A stretch of DNA of 9,719 nucleotides from an uncultured Acholeplasmataceae bacterium (GCA_938041945.1 CALISC010000026.1:1-9719); one strand, 5' to 3'; positions 1 through 9,476 are shown, counted from the stretch's first letter. The notes: a model not told the origin generated them from the sequence alone. Numbers and translations: made by a program.

Positions 1-1770
<1,770 letters not shown>

Positions 1771-1921
1771 TTTTTTAATTAAAAATTGACAGAAAATTTA
1801 TCTACTTTTCAAAGATCTTTCTTTATTTTAAATAAAAATAAAGCGGATTGATTTAAAAAAATCAGCCCTTTGAAAACTAAATATAGACAAACACGTAAAT
1901 AAATTATGTTTTACTCCTTAG
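1771..1921 (-). other. 16S-23S internal transcribed spacer without tRNA genes
   Basis: A spacer of about 150 bases, AT-rich, between the 16S 3' end and the 23S 5' end. No tRNA cloverleaf is visible, unlike many rrn operons that carry tRNA-Ile or tRNA-Ala. The minus strand contains TTTGAAAACTAAATAT near 1870-1885. A closely similar string occurs in the 16S leader around 3510-3525, as expected for antitermination or RNase III processing sequences flanking rRNAs. Confidence 0.8.
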
Positions 1922-3444
<1,523 letters not shown>

Positions 3445-3555
3445 TTGATAGAGTTTAATTGACTCTAATTAGTTTATTCTTGTATAAAAGAATTGGTGTA
3501 TATCATTTTCATATTTAGTTTTCAAAGATTTGTTGCCATTTGGCACACTTAAACA

Positions 3556-3584
3556 ATTATATATTAAATAAAAAAATATTTCAA
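3556..3584 (-). promoter_or_regulatory. Sigma-A-type promoter of the rRNA operon
   Basis: On the minus strand a -35 box TTGAAA (3584-3579) is followed after exactly 17 bases by a consensus -10 box TATAAT (3561-3556). Transcription should begin near 3549, giving a leader of about 100 bases before 16S. The leader carries CTTTGAAAACTAAATATG, repeated in the 16S-23S spacer. The promoter lies between tRNA-Tyr and 16S, so rRNA can be made independently of the tRNA. Confidence 0.75.
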
Positions 3585-3628
3585 CAAGTATTTGTAAAAA
3601 TATTTTTTTAAAAACAATATATAAAAGA

Positions 3629-3713
3629 TGGTGGGCAGGGACGGATTCGAACCGCCGAAACCGGAGGTAACAGATTTACAGTCTGCCGCGTTTAGCCACT
3701 TCGCTACCTGCCC
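3629..3713 (-). tRNA. tRNA-Tyr (anticodon GTA)
   Basis: An 85-nucleotide tRNA gene on the minus strand with a long variable arm, as expected for a class II tRNA. The acceptor stem GGGCAGG (3713-3707) pairs with CCTGCCC (3639-3633), followed by an encoded ACCA end (3632-3629). The anticodon stem-loop reads CAGACTGTAAATCTG, giving anticodon GTA. The T arm contains GGTTCGAATCC. The CCA end is genomically encoded. It sits 183 bases upstream of 16S on the same strand and has a promoter of its own. Confidence 0.95.
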
Positions 3714-3726
3714 AAACACTTGTTAA

Positions 3727-3755
3727 AGTATATAATAAGTGGTTTCAAAATGCAA
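3727..3755 (-). promoter_or_regulatory. Promoter of tRNA-Tyr
   Basis: Minus strand: TTGCAT (3755-3750), a 17-base spacer, then TATACT (3732-3727), ending 13 bases before the tRNA 5' end at 3713. Spacing and sequence fit a vegetative sigma-factor promoter. Read-through into the rRNA leader is possible because I see no convincing terminator between the tRNA and the rRNA promoter. Confidence 0.6.
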
Positions 3756-3817
3756 ATAAATTAAAATTATTTTTATTTTGTTTGTAGGTAGCTAACAAGT
3801 TGAGAAAGAATATTGTT

Positions 3818-3823
3818 TATAAT
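3818..3823 (+). promoter_or_regulatory. Possible -10 box for the helicase gene
   Basis: TATAAT on the plus strand, about 35 bases before the helicase start. A TTGAGA sits only 12 bases upstream, which is too close for a normal -35, and no better -35 is visible. It would make this intergenic gap (3714-3857) a divergent promoter region serving the tRNA and the helicase. Confidence 0.35.
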
Positions 3824-3857
3824 TTGTGCAGTAAACGTTGAAAGTATAGGTTGAATA

Positions 3858-5888
3858 TTGAAAAGAATAACAAAGATTGTAAAAATTAACAAAGTAGAGA
3901 AACACCCTGCCAAAGACTTTTATTTTGTCTTTGGGGTTTGTGGCGGTCATTTTGAAAAATATTTAGTAAATTCAAAGAAATACATAAAGTTCGGTGAAAT
4001 GCAAGTGGGTGAAAAATACGAAGTTGTGGTGTCTGGTATTGGCAGCGCAAAGAAAAGTCCAATCATTCAAAGTTTTAAAAAATTAAATGATGGGGTTGAA
4101 GACAAAGAGAAAGGGAAAATTACGGTACCTGAAATTTCTGCGACGAAGACTTTTGTTCAATCTCTGGAATTGTTTTTAAGAGAAAAGACTAATTTGTCTG
4201 TTCTTCAAATTAAAGAAATTTGTGCGTGGATTTATTCAAACCACGCACAATTTAAAGCAAGCCCTTATTTGCTTTTGAAGTTAAACCTAGATTTGAGTTT
4301 TTTAGATATTGACAAAATCGCTAAGTTTATAGAGTTTCCTGGCAACTCAAAAATTAGAGTCAAGGCTTGTCTGGATTTTTGTCTAAAGAGTGGTGTTAAC
4401 GGTAACGCTGTGATTTTAAGTGGTACTTTGTTTGCTTTCTGTTTTGATTTGCTGAAAACGGTTTACTGTGATTTCAAAGATGTCATTATTATTAAAACTA
4501 CTTTAGTTGAATTGTTAAAATCAAATGAAGTGAAAGAGTTGAATATCAAAGGAGAAGGTACGTTTTTTATTCATTCTTGGTATGCTCGCCAAACTAAGTT
4601 GCTTTTAAATGAGTTGAAAAGAAGAAATAAGGAAGCGGGCGAGTTTGGCCAAAATATTGTTATTAACTCGTTAGATAGTGATTTTCAAAATTGCTTAAAT
4701 AATGCTTTGAGTAATAAAATAAGTTTTATTACAGGACCTGCTGGCAGCGGCAAGTCTTACACGTTAAAACTGCTTTATAAAACCTTTTCACAAATGCTAA
4801 ATAACGAGAAATACACAGAAAAAGTTGTGGTTCTGACGCCAACTGGCAAAGCCAGCGCTAGACTTAACTCAGACTTAAAAGTCTACTCAAGTACTGTGCA
4901 TTCAGCACTTGGCTGGGCTGCAAAAAGTAGTGTGATTGATTTAAAAAATTACTATAGTTTTTCTTTCAATTATAAAAATAAGTTTAAGAATACTAAAGTA
5001 GTCTTAGTTGATGAAAGCACTATGTTGGAAGACGCGTTGGTGTGGAGTTTGTTAAATAGTTTTCCGAAAAACTGTCATTTTGTTTTTGTAGGCGACTACA
5101 ATCAACTAACTAGTATTTTGCCAGGTTCTTTTTTTAAAGATAGTGTTTTGTCGGGTATTTTTCCAACATCTTATCTTAAATACAACTATAGGCAAATTAA
5201 CACAGATTTACCTAAGTTACTGAACCAAGTGTTGAAAGGCAACAAATATTGTCTTAACTTTAGGTATGAATCGGTTATTGTTAAATATTTACCCTATAAA
5301 GACTTTCTTTTAAAATTGAGTTTGCTCATTAGCAAACTCAATTGCCGGGTAAATAGTTTTTATGCAGATTTTCAAATTTTGCTTGCGATTAAAAATCCAG
5401 AAAGAGGGGTAATTGAACTAAATAAGTTTATCCAAAGTATATTTATCAAAGATATAGAAAACTCAGTTAGCAGCGGTGTTTATGACTTTTATGTAGGCGA
5501 CAAGGTTATTCAAGTCTTTAACAATAAAGAAACCAAAGTACTAAACGGAGAGATTGGCGTTATTAGAAAAATAGTTGAAGATAAGGCTACTGTTGAGTTT
5601 CAAAATGGACTGGTTTGTGAGTACACAAAAGAAACTATTTCTGAACTTGAACTTACGTATGCTTTAACAGTACACAAAGCACAAGGTTCTGAGTTTAAAA
5701 ATGTGGTTTTTTACGCCGATAAATACTCGGGTAAAATGCTTAATAAAAACTTAATTTACACGGCGTTTTCCCGAGCAAAAGAAAAGTTATTTGTGTTTGG
5801 AGATATTTACAAAATTGCCGACTCTGTCGGCAAAGAAAACACAGGCTTTAGTTATTTTCGTTATTTGCTTGATGAGCAAGAAGATTAG
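3858..5888 (+). CDS. RecD2/TraA-like superfamily 1B DNA helicase
   Basis: Predicted ATP-dependent 5'-3' DNA helicase, cytosolic, 676 aa. Visible motifs in order: Walker A GPAGSGKS (293-300), motif Ia VVLTPTGKASARL (324-336), Walker B LVDEST (383-388), motif III GDYNQL (412-417), motif IV YNYRQ (442-446), motif V LTYALTVHKAQGSEF (599-613), motif VI IYTAFSRAKEKL (633-644). A stretch near 546-570 (VGDKVIQVFNN...NGEIG) fits the SH3-like insert of this family. The first 75 residues are strand-rich, as in the N-terminal domain of RecD2. The start is TTG at 3858: there is no in-frame ATG until residue 48, which would cut into that domain; the ribosome site is weak (AGG at 3848-3850). No recB or recC neighbour is visible, so the stand-alone RecD2 type is likelier than RecBCD RecD. 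Family usual length is somewhat greater. It faces away from tRNA-Tyr and converges with the DGR; a link to the DGR is not evident. Confidence 0.9.
   Translation: MKRITKIVKINKVEKHPAKDFYFVFGVCGGHFEKYLVNSKKYIKFGEMQVGEKYEVVVSGIGSAKKSPIIQSFKKLNDGVEDKEKGKITVPEISATKTFVQSLELFLREKTNLSVLQIKEICAWIYSNHAQFKASPYLLLKLNLDLSFLDIDKIAKFIEFPGNSKIRVKACLDFCLKSGVNGNAVILSGTLFAFCFDLLKTVYCDFKDVIIIKTTLVELLKSNEVKELNIKGEGTFFIHSWYARQTKLLLNELKRRNKEAGEFGQNIVINSLDSDFQNCLNNALSNKISFITGPAGSGKSYTLKLLYKTFSQMLNNEKYTEKVVVLTPTGKASARLNSDLKVYSSTVHSALGWAAKSSVIDLKNYYSFSFNYKNKFKNTKVVLVDESTMLEDALVWSLLNSFPKNCHFVFVGDYNQLTSILPGSFFKDSVLSGIFPTSYLKYNYRQINTDLPKLLNQVLKGNKYCLNFRYESVIVKYLPYKDFLLKLSLLISKLNCRVNSFYADFQILLAIKNPERGVIELNKFIQSIFIKDIENSVSSGVYDFYVGDKVIQVFNNKETKVLNGEIGVIRKIVEDKATVEFQNGLVCEYTKETISELELTYALTVHKAQGSEFKNVVFYADKYSGKMLNKNLIYTAFSRAKEKLFVFGDIYKIADSVGKENTGFSYFRYLLDEQED
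4220..4250. repeat. Perfect inverted repeat inside the helicase gene
   Basis: Arms TTGTGCGTGG (4220-4229) and CCACGCACAA (4241-4250), 10 base pairs with an 11-base loop, extendable by AAA/TTT after a one-base bulge. It is entirely coding, around residues 121-131. Confidence 0.7.
5314..5343. repeat. Perfect 13-bp inverted repeat inside the helicase gene
   Basis: Arms AATTGAGTTTGCT (5314-5326) and AGCAAACTCAATT (5331-5343) with a four-base loop CATT. It is coding, around residues 486-496 between motifs IV and V. No T tract follows on the plus strand, so it is not an obvious terminator. Confidence 0.75.
5811..5833 (-). terminator. Possible intrinsic terminator for the DGR transcript, inside the helicase 3' end
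   Basis: Read on the minus strand, TTGCCGAC (5833-5826), loop AGA, GTCGGCAA (5822-5815) and then TTTT: an 8-bp GC-containing stem and short T run about 57 bases after the RT stop codon. It lies within the last 25 codons of the convergent helicase gene. With only one base between the two genes there is no intergenic room for a terminator, so one overlapping the opposite gene is plausible. The T run is short, hence moderate confidence. Confidence 0.4.
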
Positions 5889-5889
5889 A

Positions 5890-7140
5890 CTAAACAAATA
5901 TTTTTAAAGTCTCAAGTTCTTTTGCTTGCCCTTCTTTTCTTCTTAATTTCTCCGCTATTGACTTTAAAACATACAAATTTTTAATCTTAGTGTAAACATT
6001 TTTTTCTTTCTTTAAGATAGAAACGTAAGCATTGTAAACAGAATAAGCGTGTAGATAGTCAGTTTTGCCTGATTTAAATGCCTGAATTTCTTTTTCTATT
6101 TTCTTTCTTGCTCTAAGTACAGTTGAGCGTCTAAGTTTGATTTTAAAAATTGGTCTGCCGCTTGATTTGCTAGTATCTATAAAATAAGTGTAGCCAAGAT
6201 AAGAAATTCCGTTTGCCATGGGCGCCAGTCTAGTCTTTTGGTTAAAACTAAGATGCAAAGTCTTGATAAACCCGTTTAGTCGCTTTAAGTGAGATTTTAG
6301 TTTTTCTTTGGTTTCACCAAAGATAAGCAAATCATCCATATAGCGAACATAATGTTTTACTCTTAAAGTTTGTTTAATGAAGTTATCTAGTTTAGTTAAA
6401 ATTAGGTTAGCAAGTAGTTGCGAAATTTGATTGCCGAGTGGCAATCCTTTTTCTGAAAGCGCAATTTCTGCGTCTAAGAAATGAGTTGGGTCAATTTTTG
6501 GCAATTTCTTTTGTCGCCTAAACTCATTTTCTTGCTTAATTTGAGTTTCTTTGTTGTAAGAACTCAAAATTGTTTTAATAATTTCAAAAGTTTCAGGGTG
6601 GTCTTTAAGAATTTCTTTAATATTATTTAAAACTAGGCTGTGTGCGATGTTGTCGTAAAACTTAGCGATGTCTAGTTTTAGATAATACTGGTTTTTCAGC
6701 TCTTCGGCAGAGTGCTTTTCAAAGTAGTTTCTGACAATGTTTCTTGCGTAATCTGTGCCTTTGCCGATAATACAGGCGCAGGCTGCTTTATTTAGTTTAT
6801 CTGCGATTAGCCGATAAACTAAATTAGAGCAAAGTGCCATTTGCACAACACGGTCAGCAAAGGCTGGGGCTGATATCATTCTAAATTTAGGGTCATAGAT
6901 GTAAAAAGTCTTGTAGGGCAGCATTTTATATTTGCCTTGGTTTAACATAACGTAAATTTCAATTATAAACTCAGCCAGCCTAAACATACAAATAGCCACA
7001 GGTTTTTTGCCTTGCTTGCCACGCAGGCAAGCAAGTGTGGATTTGTGTAGACTCAAAACTGAAGATATTTCTTGAAAAGACAGCAGAGTGTTTTGAGTTT
7101 TTTGTTTTTGTGATTGGTCTTTCTTGGTTAGTTTAGCCAT
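5890..7140 (-). CDS. Diversity-generating retroelement reverse transcriptase
   Basis: RNA-dependent DNA polymerase, 416 aa, predicted to copy the TR RNA into cDNA with errors opposite adenines for transfer to a variable repeat. Motifs: IYDPKFRMISAPAFADRVVQ (81-100), the fingers motif, then IIGKGTDYAR (124-133); LKLDIAKFYDNI (154-165) with catalytic Asp157; GLPLGNQISQ (232-241); HYVRYMDDLLIF (263-274) with catalytic Asp269-Asp270; ISYLGYTYF (312-320). LGNQISQ at motif 4 fits the (I/L/V)GxxxSQ pattern that marks DGR RTs, where retroviral and group II intron RTs have a QG-type motif. No maturase or endonuclease domain follows, so it is not a typical group II intron protein, and there is no retron-like msr-msd. 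The start has a good ribosome site, AAGGA at 7152-7148, seven bases from the ATG. TR and Avd-like gene lie just upstream on the same strand. It ends one base from the convergent helicase stop. Confidence 0.93.
   Translation of the reverse strand: MAKLTKKDQSQKQKTQNTLLSFQEISSVLSLHKSTLACLRGKQGKKPVAICMFRLAEFIIEIYVMLNQGKYKMLPYKTFYIYDPKFRMISAPAFADRVVQMALCSNLVYRLIADKLNKAACACIIGKGTDYARNIVRNYFEKHSAEELKNQYYLKLDIAKFYDNIAHSLVLNNIKEILKDHPETFEIIKTILSSYNKETQIKQENEFRRQKKLPKIDPTHFLDAEIALSEKGLPLGNQISQLLANLILTKLDNFIKQTLRVKHYVRYMDDLLIFGETKEKLKSHLKRLNGFIKTLHLSFNQKTRLAPMANGISYLGYTYFIDTSKSSGRPIFKIKLRRSTVLRARKKIEKEIQAFKSGKTDYLHAYSVYNAYVSILKKEKNVYTKIKNLYVLKSIAEKLRRKEGQAKELETLKIFV
6790..6824. repeat. Perfect 12-bp inverted repeat inside the RT gene
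   Basis: Arms ATTTAGTTTATC (6790-6801) and GATAAACTAAAT (6813-6824) with an 11-base loop. It is coding, in the region between the first and second RT motifs (near residues 106-117). Confidence 0.7.
7011..7035. repeat. Perfect 10-bp inverted repeat inside the RT gene
   Basis: Arms CTTGCTTGCC (7011-7020) and GGCAAGCAAG (7026-7035), loop ACGCA. It is coding, near residues 36-43 of the RT. Confidence 0.7.
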
Positions 7141-7147
7141 TTTCCAT

Positions 7148-7152
7148 TCCTT
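7148..7152 (-). promoter_or_regulatory. Ribosome binding site of the RT gene
   Basis: Minus strand AAGGA, seven bases before the ATG at 7140. It supports this start and separate translation of the RT, which has no upstream gene within about 600 bases. Confidence 0.75.
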
Positions 7153-7168
7153 TTTAAATCACAGATAT

Positions 7169-7203
7169 AAATAAAGGCTGCTTTCCCTAAACAGCCTTTA
7201 TTT
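7169..7203. terminator. 12-bp hairpin with flanking A and T runs, in the RT leader
   Basis: Arms 7169-7180 and 7192-7203 (core TAAAGGCTG / CAGCCTTTA) with an 11-base loop. On the plus strand TGTTTTT follows, as in an intrinsic terminator; on the minus strand ATTTATAT follows, a weak T tract, just 17 bases before the RT ribosome site. It could limit RT expression relative to TR RNA (an attenuator), stop antisense transcription into the TR, or be part of the TR RNA fold. Confidence 0.5.
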
Positions 7204-7421
7204 TGTTTTTAAGTTAAGTTTTTTAAAAAATTTTGAAGGAAAAAAACTTAAAAAACCAACTAAAGCAACACAATACAGGTTTAAACCGAAAAAATTAGTT
7301 TAGCGGTGTATTGTAGTTTTCGTTCGCTTTATTTAACAGCTTTGCGCTGTGGCTCTGGATTAAGCTTTAAATTTTAAAAGCTTTAAAAAATGCAAGATAA
7401 GGATATCCTTAAGTTTACTTT

Positions 7422-7444
7422 ATGTAAGTCCAGCGGACTTACAT
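7422..7444. repeat. Strong stem-loop in the TR-RT spacer
   Basis: Arms ATGTAAGTCC (7422-7431) and GGACTTACAT (7435-7444), a perfect 10-bp stem with a three-base loop (AGC on plus, GCT on minus). No T run follows on the minus strand, so it looks like RNA structure rather than a terminator. It begins about 64 bases downstream of the shared 55-bp repeat. Confidence 0.6.
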
Positions 7445-7507
7445 CTTAAATTAAAAAAATATTAAAAATCAAAGAGGGAAAATCACTTTTAGTAAAAAGA
7501 TTTATGC

Positions 7508-7562
7508 GAGAAAGCCACGCAGGGGCTTTAGTATCTCTAAAAAAGTGAATGAAATAAAGCAC
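7508..7562 (-). repeat. 55-bp direct repeat, copy A (RT-side flank of the TR)
   Basis: Identical base for base to 9665-9719. On the minus strand it begins 22 bases after the virtual stop codon of the TR reading frame. It contains a stem-loop AAAGCC/GGCTTT (7511-7529, seven-base loop), with outer GAG/CTC bases that could extend it. At 7507 the two copies differ (C versus T), followed by three more matching bases (7504-7506); beyond these the similarity stops. Confidence 0.9.
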
Positions 7563-7763
7563 CTACGGCAAGCGGAGAAGAAACTACCTAATGCAAACTA
7601 CTACACCGAAAACGTTGTTCACGTTGTTCCAATTCAGACTGCCATTGTTGTTGATGTTGCGCGCGTTCGGGTTAGAGTTAGGATACTGAGTACCAAGCCA
7701 CCAGTTCTGATGGTTGCCGCTGTTGTAATAAGGCATTGACTTTCTTAACACATCCGAGCCATT
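7563..7763 (-). other. DGR template repeat (TR)
   Basis: Non-coding template for mutagenic retrohoming. Read on the minus strand from 7760 it gives a virtual peptide beginning GSDVLRKSMPYYNSGNHQNW and ending NWNNVNNVFGVVVCIR, then TAG at 7586-7584: the layout of a C-type-lectin-fold variable-protein C-terminus. In the core (7724-7614) 15 of 37 codons are AAC or AAT, the hallmark of a TR, since adenine errors at the first two positions of AAY reach 15 amino acids without a stop. Invariant scaffold codons (TGG, GGC, CTT, GGT) lie between. It has no start codon or ribosome site and follows the avd-like stop by a few bases, the classic avd-TR-RT order. Exact TR borders cannot be set without the VR. 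Confidence 0.9.
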
Positions 7764-7767
7764 TAAA

Positions 7768-8325
7768 TTATTTTTTGGTATTTTTTGCTTGTTGCAAGTA
7801 TCTCTTGTAGTCAGAAATTACCCAGGCTTTAAGTGAGTTTAGAGTTTTGCTTAGTATCGTGGAAAGTACAGCAAACTCGTGTGAACTTAAAGCCTTTTCA
7901 CCAAGATAAATTCCAAACATGGTAGAAAGAGTAGAAAGAGTTTCAACGGCATCTTCTTGCCAGTTGCGTCTTGATTTGGGTCTGGCAAATAAGTTTACTG
8001 AATTTGCCTTGGCAATATTCTTAATTACAGAAAACAAATCACGTTCAGTTTCAGAAAGTATTAAATTTCTTGTGTGTTTATCTTTTTTAAGGTGATACAT
8101 TTTAAACTGTCTGTAAAGGAGTTTTGCATTTTCCAAAACTTCCAGTCTTGGATTTGAAAACTCAAATATTGAAAGTACCTCGTCAAGAGTTTGAGCTGTG
8201 TTTTTTGGCTGATTTGAGTTTTCTTCAACAGTTTTATCTTCAAAATCTCTGACATTTTCGTAACTTTCTTTATAAAGTTCTTGATTTGTCTTTTTATTAT
8301 TTATGTTGTTATTATCTTGATGCAT
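7768..8325 (-). CDS. Avd-like DGR accessory protein
   Basis: 185 aa. In known DGRs Avd forms a pentamer of four-helix bundles that binds the RT and TR RNA and is needed for cDNA synthesis. Two parts are visible: residues 1-50, rich in Asn, Glu, Lys and Gln and likely disordered, and residues 55-183, strongly helical and basic. The C-terminal part FGIYLGEKALSSHEFAVLSTILSKTLNSLKAWVIS resembles the last two helices of Avd (a YExLSELLxEIGRMLGGW-like pattern); position directly before the TR supports the call. Usual Avd is about 110-130 aa, so the N-terminal extension is unusual. ATG at 8325 lies seven bases after the upstream stop and has no clear Shine-Dalgarno sequence, suggesting translational coupling. 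No later in-frame Met occurs before the helical part. Basic patches fit RNA binding. Similarity is judged by eye only. Confidence 0.65.
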   Translation of the reverse strand: MHQDNNNINNKKTNQELYKESYENVRDFEDKTVEENSNQPKNTAQTLDEVLSIFEFSNPRLEVLENAKLLYRQFKMYHLKKDKHTRNLILSETERDLFSVIKNIAKANSVNLFARPKSRRNWQEDAVETLSTLSTMFGIYLGEKALSSHEFAVLSTILSKTLNSLKAWVISDYKRYLQQAKNTKK

Positions 8326-8332
8326 AGTTTAG

Positions 8333-9466
8333 TTAATTTTCTTTCTTTGCTTGTTTTGCTTTAGGAGTTAAAGAAAATTTAGATTTGTGGATGTAGGCGA
8401 AACAAGGAAGTTCTGTATTTTTAAGTTCAGCAACTTCATACAGTCTTTTGTCAATGTGTTCCATGACAAAGTAATTGCCCGCTGAAAACATTTTAGTGTG
8501 TTTAAGTGCCGTTAAAGTTTCAAAAATAGATGTGAATTTTCCTGTTCTTTTAATTTCATTAATTTCGTTGAATGTCAACGAAATTAAAGGCAGGAAATTC
8601 TTAAAGTTTGTTGGGGAAATAGTTTTTCTAAATATAGGTAAAAAATGTTGGAAAAACATTTCAAGTTCTTGTTTTTGTCTAAAAATTGTTTCAATTTTTG
8701 TGTCTTTGATTTGCATTGCGTCTATTCTGGCGGTATTGAAACTTTTAGGTGAGTAAGTTGTGATTTTACATACTCTGTCAAGGTCAAGAATGGATTTTTC
8801 AAAATCAGTTGCGATCAATTTAAAATTTTTGAAATTAAGCGACAGTTTAATGAGTTTTTGCTTAATTTGATTGATTTGTTTTTTATCTGAAAGAAATGCT
8901 GAATATAAATTGACAACCGTCAGGTCATAACCAAGTATAGGAATAAGCAAAATGTATTCATTCATTCTGCCCAAAATTGACGAAGGAATTATAAAAGGCA
9001 TTGCAAATATAGGGTATTCAGGACCTTGATTTCTTTTAAATAAAGAATAAATTAAAGGAGTGATTGCAGGAATTGTGCTGATTTGGACATTTTTGTGGAC
9101 AAATTTACCAATTTGACTAAGTTCGTACTTAGTCAGTGCGTATAAATTAGTTGGAGAAACCGCAGGAGGTTCAAAAATTAAGGCAGAAACTATTGCTCTT
9201 AAATTACGTTCGAGTTTAAAAATAGTTCCGTCGTATCCCCTGTAGTCAAACGAGTAGAAGTTCAGTGCTTTGTGGTTTGCGTAAATCAGGCGTTCACCTA
9301 AATATTTAACTCGTCTTTGGTTGTAGTAGTCAAAAGAAATATTTGTGTCAATTTCCATTATTTCTCTATCGTTAATTTGAGATGTTTGTTCTGATTTGAT
9401 TATTTCTATAAATTCTTTGGCAAAATCAAATTCTTCGCCAATTTCTTTTAATTTGTTATCGTTCAT
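8333..9466 (-). CDS. Unrecognised 377-aa protein of the DGR cassette
   Basis: I do not recognise this protein. The start is set at ATG 9466 because AAGGAG (9476-9471) lies four bases before it; a longer frame opens with TTG at 9481, but that would place the ribosome site inside the coding region. The product is 377 aa, without signal peptide or clear membrane helix, though it has hydrophobic stretches around FAMPFIIPSSILG and YILLIPILGYDLTVVNLY (about residues 153-190), framed by acidic N-terminal and basic C-terminal (KSKFSLTPKAKQAKKEN) ends. It looks like a soluble mixed alpha/beta or mostly helical protein with many Lys and Ile. It does not end in a lectin-type VR sequence, so it is probably not a DGR target. 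It is followed after seven bases by the Avd-like gene, so the two are likely co-expressed; a role with the target or with cDNA synthesis is an inference from position. Confidence 0.85.
   Translation of the reverse strand: MNDNKLKEIGEEFDFAKEFIEIIKSEQTSQINDREIMEIDTNISFDYYNQRRVKYLGERLIYANHKALNFYSFDYRGYDGTIFKLERNLRAIVSALIFEPPAVSPTNLYALTKYELSQIGKFVHKNVQISTIPAITPLIYSLFKRNQGPEYPIFAMPFIIPSSILGRMNEYILLIPILGYDLTVVNLYSAFLSDKKQINQIKQKLIKLSLNFKNFKLIATDFEKSILDLDRVCKITTYSPKSFNTARIDAMQIKDTKIETIFRQKQELEMFFQHFLPIFRKTISPTNFKNFLPLISLTFNEINEIKRTGKFTSIFETLTALKHTKMFSAGNYFVMEHIDKRLYEVAELKNTELPCFAYIHKSKFSLTPKAKQAKKEN
8559..8587. repeat. Perfect 13-bp inverted repeat inside the 377-aa gene
   Basis: Arms TTAATTTCGTTGA (8559-8571) and TCAACGAAATTAA (8575-8587) with a three-base loop. 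It is coding, in the stretch LISLTFNEINEI near the C-terminal third. Confidence 0.75.
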
Positions 9467-9470
9467 TTTT

Positions 9471-9476
9471 CTCCTT
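9471..9476 (-). promoter_or_regulatory. Ribosome binding site that fixes the start of the 377-aa gene
   Basis: Minus strand AAGGAG followed by AAAA and ATG. The short spacing is acceptable for a strong site and argues against the TTG at 9481 as start. Confidence 0.75.

Larger units (their letters stand above)
7141..7507 (-). ncRNA. TR-RT spacer, rich in hairpins, no gene
   Basis: The stretch between the TR flank and the RT holds no credible gene. On the minus strand it would be the 3' part of the TR RNA and the 5' leader of the RT message. Stem-loops visible: 7422-7444 (10 bp, three-base loop), a perfect 14-bp palindrome TAAGGATATCCTTA at 7398-7411, 7362-7383 (7 bp), 7336-7350 (5 bp), 7270-7314 (8-bp closing stem ACAATACA/TGTATTGT), and 7169-7203 (12 bp). 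In the Bordetella phage DGR the TR-RT spacer is part of the RNA needed for cDNA synthesis, so a similar structural role is inferred here. Confidence 0.55.

Noticed and set aside
5890..7140. Retron or group II intron reverse transcriptase
   Set aside because: The motif 4 SQ signature, the nearby TR and the Avd-like gene fit a DGR. No maturase or HNH domain, no intron ends, and no msr-msd-like inverted repeat pair beside the RT were seen.
7545..7739. 64-codon plus-strand open frame
   Set aside because: It is the complement of the template repeat; its valine-rich product comes from reading AAC codons backwards as GTT.
7584..7763. TR stretch as the 3' end of a broken target gene (a VR)
   Set aside because: Its frame is closed upstream by a TGA within the avd-like gene and has no start; the nearly pure AAY composition at variable positions is that of a template, not of a mutated VR.
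8061..8255. 64-codon minus-strand frame
   Set aside because: Shadow of the Avd-like gene in another frame.
8475..8756. 93-codon plus-strand frame
   Set aside because: Antisense shadow of the 377-aa gene, without a ribosome site or family resemblance.
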